NCBI GenBank assembly: GCA_964019155.1
Contig: OZ025239.1
Span: forward strand, 110,804,585-110,868,584
Reading direction: 5' to 3'
DNA from: Osedax fenrisi
Taxonomy: Eukaryota; Annelida; Polychaeta; Sabellida; Siboglinidae
DNA: 64,000 nt
This document shows, in pieces, positions 58,963-64,000 of the stretch. Both the position numbers and the translations under genes were made by a program. Within the stretch, counting starts at the first letter, position 1, and every line of letters begins with the position of its first letter. Below the pieces are notes generated by a model. The model ran no database searches. It saw only the letters and a list, made by a program, of their open reading frames with translations, and was not told where the DNA came from.

Positions 58963-59889
58963 ATTAATTTGTTATTTTATATTATTTAAAAATAATTGAA
59001 TACAACATTTATTATTCAATATTCTATATATGTTAAAGTCCATTTATGATTAAAATTAATGATTCAAATATTACATTTTTATTATATCATATTTATATAT
59101 GATGTTAGGATCAAAGTGAAATAATTATATTATTTAATTTGTAACATATTATTTCAATACACTTTAAATTATTCATGAAATATCAAAGAATATATATATT
59201 ATATAGTATTACTTATTTTGTATCATTATAATTTTAATATTATTATATTTTTTAGTATATATTATTATATTGTATATTATATATATATATATATATATAT
59301 ATTATGATGACCTAGTTAATTTCAAGTTCATGTCCTTGCATTGCAGTATTAAATGTTCTCTATGTGATCCATTATTTTTATATTTAATAATAAATGTTAC
59401 TTTAAAATTGTCAAGTATATATAATTATATATATATATATATAATATATATAAAAATTAAATATATATGAATATATAAATTATTTATATACTATTTTTAT
59501 AATTAATAATTCATAATTGATATTTACTTTAAAATTACTTACTAAGGAACTTTATTTAATATTGTAGTTTATTTTATGTGCATGATATTTAAATATACTA
59601 TAGTTAGTATACTAATTATAATTACCTATATATTTGTTAGACCTATACAGTGAAAGTTGCTTTAATTATTTAATTTTAATAAAACAGTTTTATTATTTAA
59701 TAATTATTAATTATTATTATAATAATTATTATTATTATTATTATTATTGATTGATAATTTATGTAAGCAAATATAATCGAAAGTATAAAGTATAAATATT
59801 TGTTAACGATAACATTTAAATATTAATTATTATTGATTACAAAATTAATTATTATTATATTTATTAATAATAATTATAAATTATTTATA

Positions 59890-60412
59890 ATTAATAAATA
59901 ATTAATAATTATTTATAAAATAATTAATTATTAATAATTACTAAATATAATTAATAATCATTAAATAGTTAATAATTATTAATTAACTAATTATTTATTA
60001 ATAATTAAGTTGAATAATTAATTTTTAATAATTACAAAATAATTAATAATTACTAAATAATTAATAATTTCTAAATAATAAATAATTATTCAAATTAAAT
60101 AATTATTAAATAATTATTAATTATTAATTATTTAATAATTATTACTTATTTAATAATTATTAATTATTAATTATTTAATAATTATTTAATTTGAATAATT
60201 ATTTATTATTTAGAAATTATTAATTATTTAGTAATTATTAATTATTTAGTAATTATTAATTATTTAGTAATTATTAAAAATTAATTATTCAACTTAATTA
60301 TTAATAAATAATTAGTTAATTAATAATTATTAACAAGTTAATGATTATTAATTATATTCAGTAATTATTAATAATTAATTATTTTATAAATAATTATTAA
60401 TTATTTATTAAT
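59890..60412. repeat. ~520-bp long palindrome, almost only A/T
   Basis: Arms of about 250 bp mirror each other around 60150. Landmark pairs: AATAATTTCTAAATAATAAA (60066) with its complement at about 60205; TAAGTTGAATAATTAATT (60006) with AATTAATTATTCAACTTA (60280); TTATTTATAAAATAATTA (59909) with its complement at about 60381. Few mismatches are seen, so it should extrude a cruciform or fold as RNA. Confidence 0.8.
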
Positions 60413-60599
60413 TATTAAAAAATAATTATTCAATTAATAAATAATAAATATAATTAATAATTATTAAATAAGTAATAATTATTAAATAAGTAATAATTAA
60501 TAATTATTTAATAATTAATAATTATTTAATTTGAATAATTAATAATTATTTTATTTGAATAATTATTAAATAATTAATAATTATTACATAATATATTAT

Positions 60600-60800
60600 T
60601 AATAAATAATAAATATAATTATTAAATAATTAATAATTAAATAATTAATAATTAAATAATTAATAATTAAATAATTAATAATTAAATAATTAATAATTAA
60701 ATAATTAATAATTAAATAATTAATAATTCAATAATTAATAATTCAATAATTAATAATTCAATAATTAATAATTAAATAATTAATATATTAAATAATTATT
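60600..60800. repeat. ATTAAATAATTAATA tandem tract
   Basis: About a dozen ~15-bp units of TAATTAATAATTAAA, some with a T-to-C change (AATTCAATAATTAATA). Confidence 0.8.
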
Positions 60801-60883
60801 AATTATTAACAAATAATAAATATAATTAATAATTATTAATTATATTTAGTAATTATATAATTGATAATTATTAATTATTAAAA

Positions 60884-61920
60884 ATGTCAATCGTCGAAGA
60901 TAAAAATGGTATACTGTTTGCTGATAATAATTCCAGAATAGAAAGATGGACAGTGTCCATTGGACAGAAAATTGCAAAGATATCTATAACTTTAAACTTA
61001 ATCCTGATTGTGATAAATTTCAAAACGACAGTCATCCTTCTGAGATGGAACAGACACTGCAAATACTGAAGTCAGAAGTTGAAAAGGCAATAAATTGCCT
61101 GAAGAATGGAAAATTACTTGGAATGAATAATGTATCAAAGTGAACTTACCAACTAAGGTGGTAACACTACCAGTAACTGATACATTTAATAAACTGTGTC
61201 AATAAATCTGGATAACAAAGGAATGGCCAACAACATGGACTATATCATTGATTCTATAGAATAGGTATACATATACAAAAGAAAGGGGACCTCAAAAATG
61301 TCTCTAATTATCACACTATAGTTTAATAATAACATTTTGAGGGCGCCTTTCTTTGCCACTACTATAGTAGTCTCATAATTCATTCGAGCAAAATCCTACA
61401 AAGAGTCATTTTTAATCGGTTAACTAATAGGCAGAATAGATTTTTGTCCAAGGAACAGGTATCATTAGATAACATCGAAGCACCATATATGGTGCTCGAT
61501 ATCGATAAAATTCTAAGCTGTAGACTACTAATGGAGAAATAAATTGATCAACAAAGGCAAATCTATAATTATTTCATCTATAGAAGGTATACATTAAATA
61601 AGTTTTTATAGAGTATGACATGATTTGTTATGGCATACCATGTCGAAAAAATGATTACACATCGAACAGATCAATATAATACAATCACAACATAATTTTA
61701 CAATAAGCTCTATTCTATTGAACAACACAATGGTCTTCCCTTTACAATGACAGTATATGTATACAGGGTTGTCTATTATCTCCAGTATTATTCAATATAT
61801 TTTGTAATATATATTTATTGGTTAGAGAAGATTGCAATATTACATGTACTCCTAGAAGCTGAGATGGTATTGGAAAATTAAGTAATAAGTGTACATTCAT
61901 CAATTTTACATATATATTTG
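60884..61920 (+). pseudogene. Decayed LINE reverse transcriptase (central part)
   Basis: Broken frames read in order: VEDKNGILFADNN and RIERW; WTENCKDIYNFKLNPD; ILKSEVEKAINCLKNGKLLG (the usual LINE 'V..AI..LK.GK..G.D' segment); IQKKGDLKNVSNYHTI; SKILQRVIFNRLTNR; FLSKEQV; and QGCLLSPVLFNIF (from the 'QGCPLSPxLFNIF' motif of the palm). Multiple frameshifts and stops occur. It begins right after the A/T repeat tract, and the 3' end with the YADD box was not found. Confidence 0.75.
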
Positions 61921-62159
61921 TCATTATACTTTTCTTTTACAATTATAAATTCTCATCTAATCTATATGAATCTTTACTTGCAATGGGTAGTATCATTAAT
62001 GCTTATTTATCAATAGTTGTTTTTCAAGTATACTATATCGTTCGGCTAATATATATGTATAATATACATTGTATATATATGCCATACTCGAATTAATTCG
62101 AATTTGTATATTGATCCTAGTATTTAAAAATGTTCTTGCTGTATAAATATACACACAGT

Positions 62160-62271
62160 ACGTCACACATACACATACACACACACGAATGTATGTGTGC
62201 GTGTGAGTGTGTGTGTATTTATATGTATGTATATATGTATTTTTGTGTGTGTGCGTGTGTATGTGTATATA

Positions 62272-62312
<41 letters not shown>

Positions 62313-62363
62313 GCGCGTGTGTGTATGTGTGTGTGTGTGTGTGTGTGTATGTGTGTGTGTATT

Positions 62364-62400
<37 letters not shown>
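62160..62400. repeat. (TG)n/(TA)n compound microsatellite
   Basis: Mixed TG and TA runs. The many open frames of Cys/Val/Tyr here are artefacts. Confidence 0.85.
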
Positions 62401-62402
<2 letters not shown>

Positions 62403-62827
62403 TCATTGTCCCCTAATTACACATGTATAGCTGTGTAATAATAGCTATGTGCACTATGGTGCAGTGTGCATAATATAAAACTAGGTCATATATCATATAA
62501 TGCAAATTAGTAGTATATTATATAGTACTACTAATTCACAATAATACGTGCATATGCCAAACTTTAGTTTTCACGTTCATTGAAATGTAATTTTTGAGAC
62601 GCGAGAAGCGCCGCCCGCTATATTTTTAAGCTTCTATTTTGTTGTTGCTACTTCGCATATATGTATACAGTACCATACAATAGAAGATACGGATATAGAC
62701 CTTATAGACGATATAGGTAAGTTTACGATAACAATGAATATATTTATGTAAATACGGATTATAGCTAATTAATTAAGTATTACTAATTATTAATATATAA
62801 ATTACTATCTATCATACATTATGAATC

Positions 62828-62829
<2 letters not shown>

Positions 62830-62866
<37 letters not shown>

Positions 62867-62990
62867 CTCACACGCATGCATTCACACTGAACATACACAC
62901 AATACACACACAAACACATACAAACACACACATACACTCACACACTCATACACATATACAGATATACATACATACATATATATTACATAT
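62830..62990. repeat. (TA)n then (CA)n microsatellite
   Basis: A TA run at 62832-62862, then ACACACA-rich sequence to about 62975. Confidence 0.85.
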
Positions 62991-63089
62991 TCATATTCAC
63001 TCTATTCACTATTTAATAAATAGTATATAACTTATATAAATATATTTCATCTAATATTTAATTTATATAATATATTAAACATATTAATA

Positions 63090-63930
63090 ATATAATCATT
63101 ATTTCATACTTTATTCCATACTTAATTTTAATATATTAATATTATATCTAATTTTATATAAAATATAATTACTTCATACTTTATTCCATACTTAATTTTA
63201 ATATATTAATATTATATCTAATTTAATATAAAATATAATTACTTCATACTTTAAAATATATATATATATATTATTAATAATACTATAATTACAATATTGT
63301 ATTGTAATATATTATGTACTATTTATATAGCATGAAGATAAGAAATCGCTGTATTACATGATTGACTCATCGAATTCAACAATATGAATGATTATATACC
63401 AAGGAATGATATGTAATAAATATATTGCAAGAGAAGCAGTCGTGTAAATAAATATAAGGTAATACACATAAGTATATATATTTACTATTTAATAAAGCAC
63501 ATATATTAACTTATTTAATTTTTACTTAATTTAACTTAATATTTTATATTATTTTATATATTATATCAATTGTATATCTCTTATGTTTTTATTTATATAT
63601 TTAAATAATTAAATTAATTGTAATTATAATAATCTCATACTCCCATAACCATTTCAATATAGTATAACATTTTATATCAAATATAATTATTCCATACTTT
63701 AATATATATATATATATATAATATACATAATAATACGAATAAAATATTTTATTATAATATACTATATAATATATTATTTATATAGAATGAAGATAAGAAA
63801 TCGCTGCATTACATTATGTACTCATTGAATTCAACAATATGAATGATTATAAACAAAGGCTTGCTACTTAAAAAGTGTATTGAAGAATGAACAGTCGTAT
63901 TCATAAAGATACGGTAATATACCTATGTAT
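63090..63930. repeat. Local duplication, ~445-bp offset, with inner ~71-bp tandem
   Basis: GAAGATAAGAAATCGCTG with its surroundings occurs at 63344 and 63789 (offset 445). The flanking TTCAACAATATGAATGATTA matches too. Within the first copy, TTCATACTTTATTCCATACT and the following AT-rich sequence are repeated in tandem. Confidence 0.7.
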
Positions 63931-63938
63931 ATATACAC

Positions 63939-63941
<3 letters not shown>

Positions 63942-63993
<52 letters not shown>

Positions 63994-64000
63994 TATATAT
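63942..64000. repeat. (TA)n microsatellite at window end
   Basis: A TA run reaching the end of the window. Confidence 0.85.

Noticed and set aside
58580..58999. Several overlapping frames with Tyr-Ile and Thr-His repeats on both strands
   Set aside because: Microsatellite read-through.

Overview
The window is eukaryotic nuclear DNA: extremely AT-rich, full of (TA)n and (TG)n microsatellites, with an intron-split ribosomal protein gene, box C/D snoRNA-like repeats in one intron, decayed LINEs and many small DNA transposons. The 139-residue RPS12 protein looks animal and closest, by eye, to insects. A sap-feeding hemipteran or another AT-rich arthropod is my best guess, but nothing in the window fixes the species.

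Only one gene is convincingly intact: RPS12, about 47.53-49.68 kb on the + strand, with four exons and coding sequence in exons 2-4. Its third intron carries six tandem copies of a 59-nt C-box/D-box unit, most simply an amplified intronic snoRNA. The other open frames are microsatellite or minisatellite read-through, or transposon relics. A tRNA-Asp(GUC)-like sequence with a ruined 5' acceptor strand lies on the - strand at 56.93-57.00 kb.

Layout: 0-3 kb holds two nested TIR elements. The 4-5.3 kb stretch has minisatellites and G-runs. The 5.3-13 kb stretch is AT-rich DNA with microsatellites and the first of three 38-bp palindromic micro-insertions. The 13.6-16.3 kb stretch holds a hairpin, two copies of a TAGGGGCGCTG MITE, a LINE 3' coding relic and foldback elements. 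The 16.6-25.4 kb stretch holds minisatellites, a 1.1-kb TIR element, a CpG/G-rich patch and more MITEs. A TIR element occupies 26.5-27.4 kb, and a 2.5-kb hAT-type element with transposase remains occupies 29.6-32.1 kb. A 9.9-kb minisatellite of 22-bp and 17-bp units fills 32.86-42.74 kb and shows higher-order duplication. The 43.5-46.9 kb stretch has a hAT element with its target duplication, two more palindromic micro-insertions and a LINE relic. After RPS12 come two MITEs (52.1-52.7 kb), the tRNA relic beside a ~195-bp satellite (56.9-58.2 kb), a ~520-bp almost purely A/T palindrome (59.9-60.4 kb), another LINE relic (60.9-61.9 kb) and a terminal AT-rich duplicated stretch.

The most notable items are the 38-bp palindromes, each flanked by a 7-bp direct repeat (exact at two loci, 6/7 at the third), and the amplified snoRNA-like array inside RPS12.
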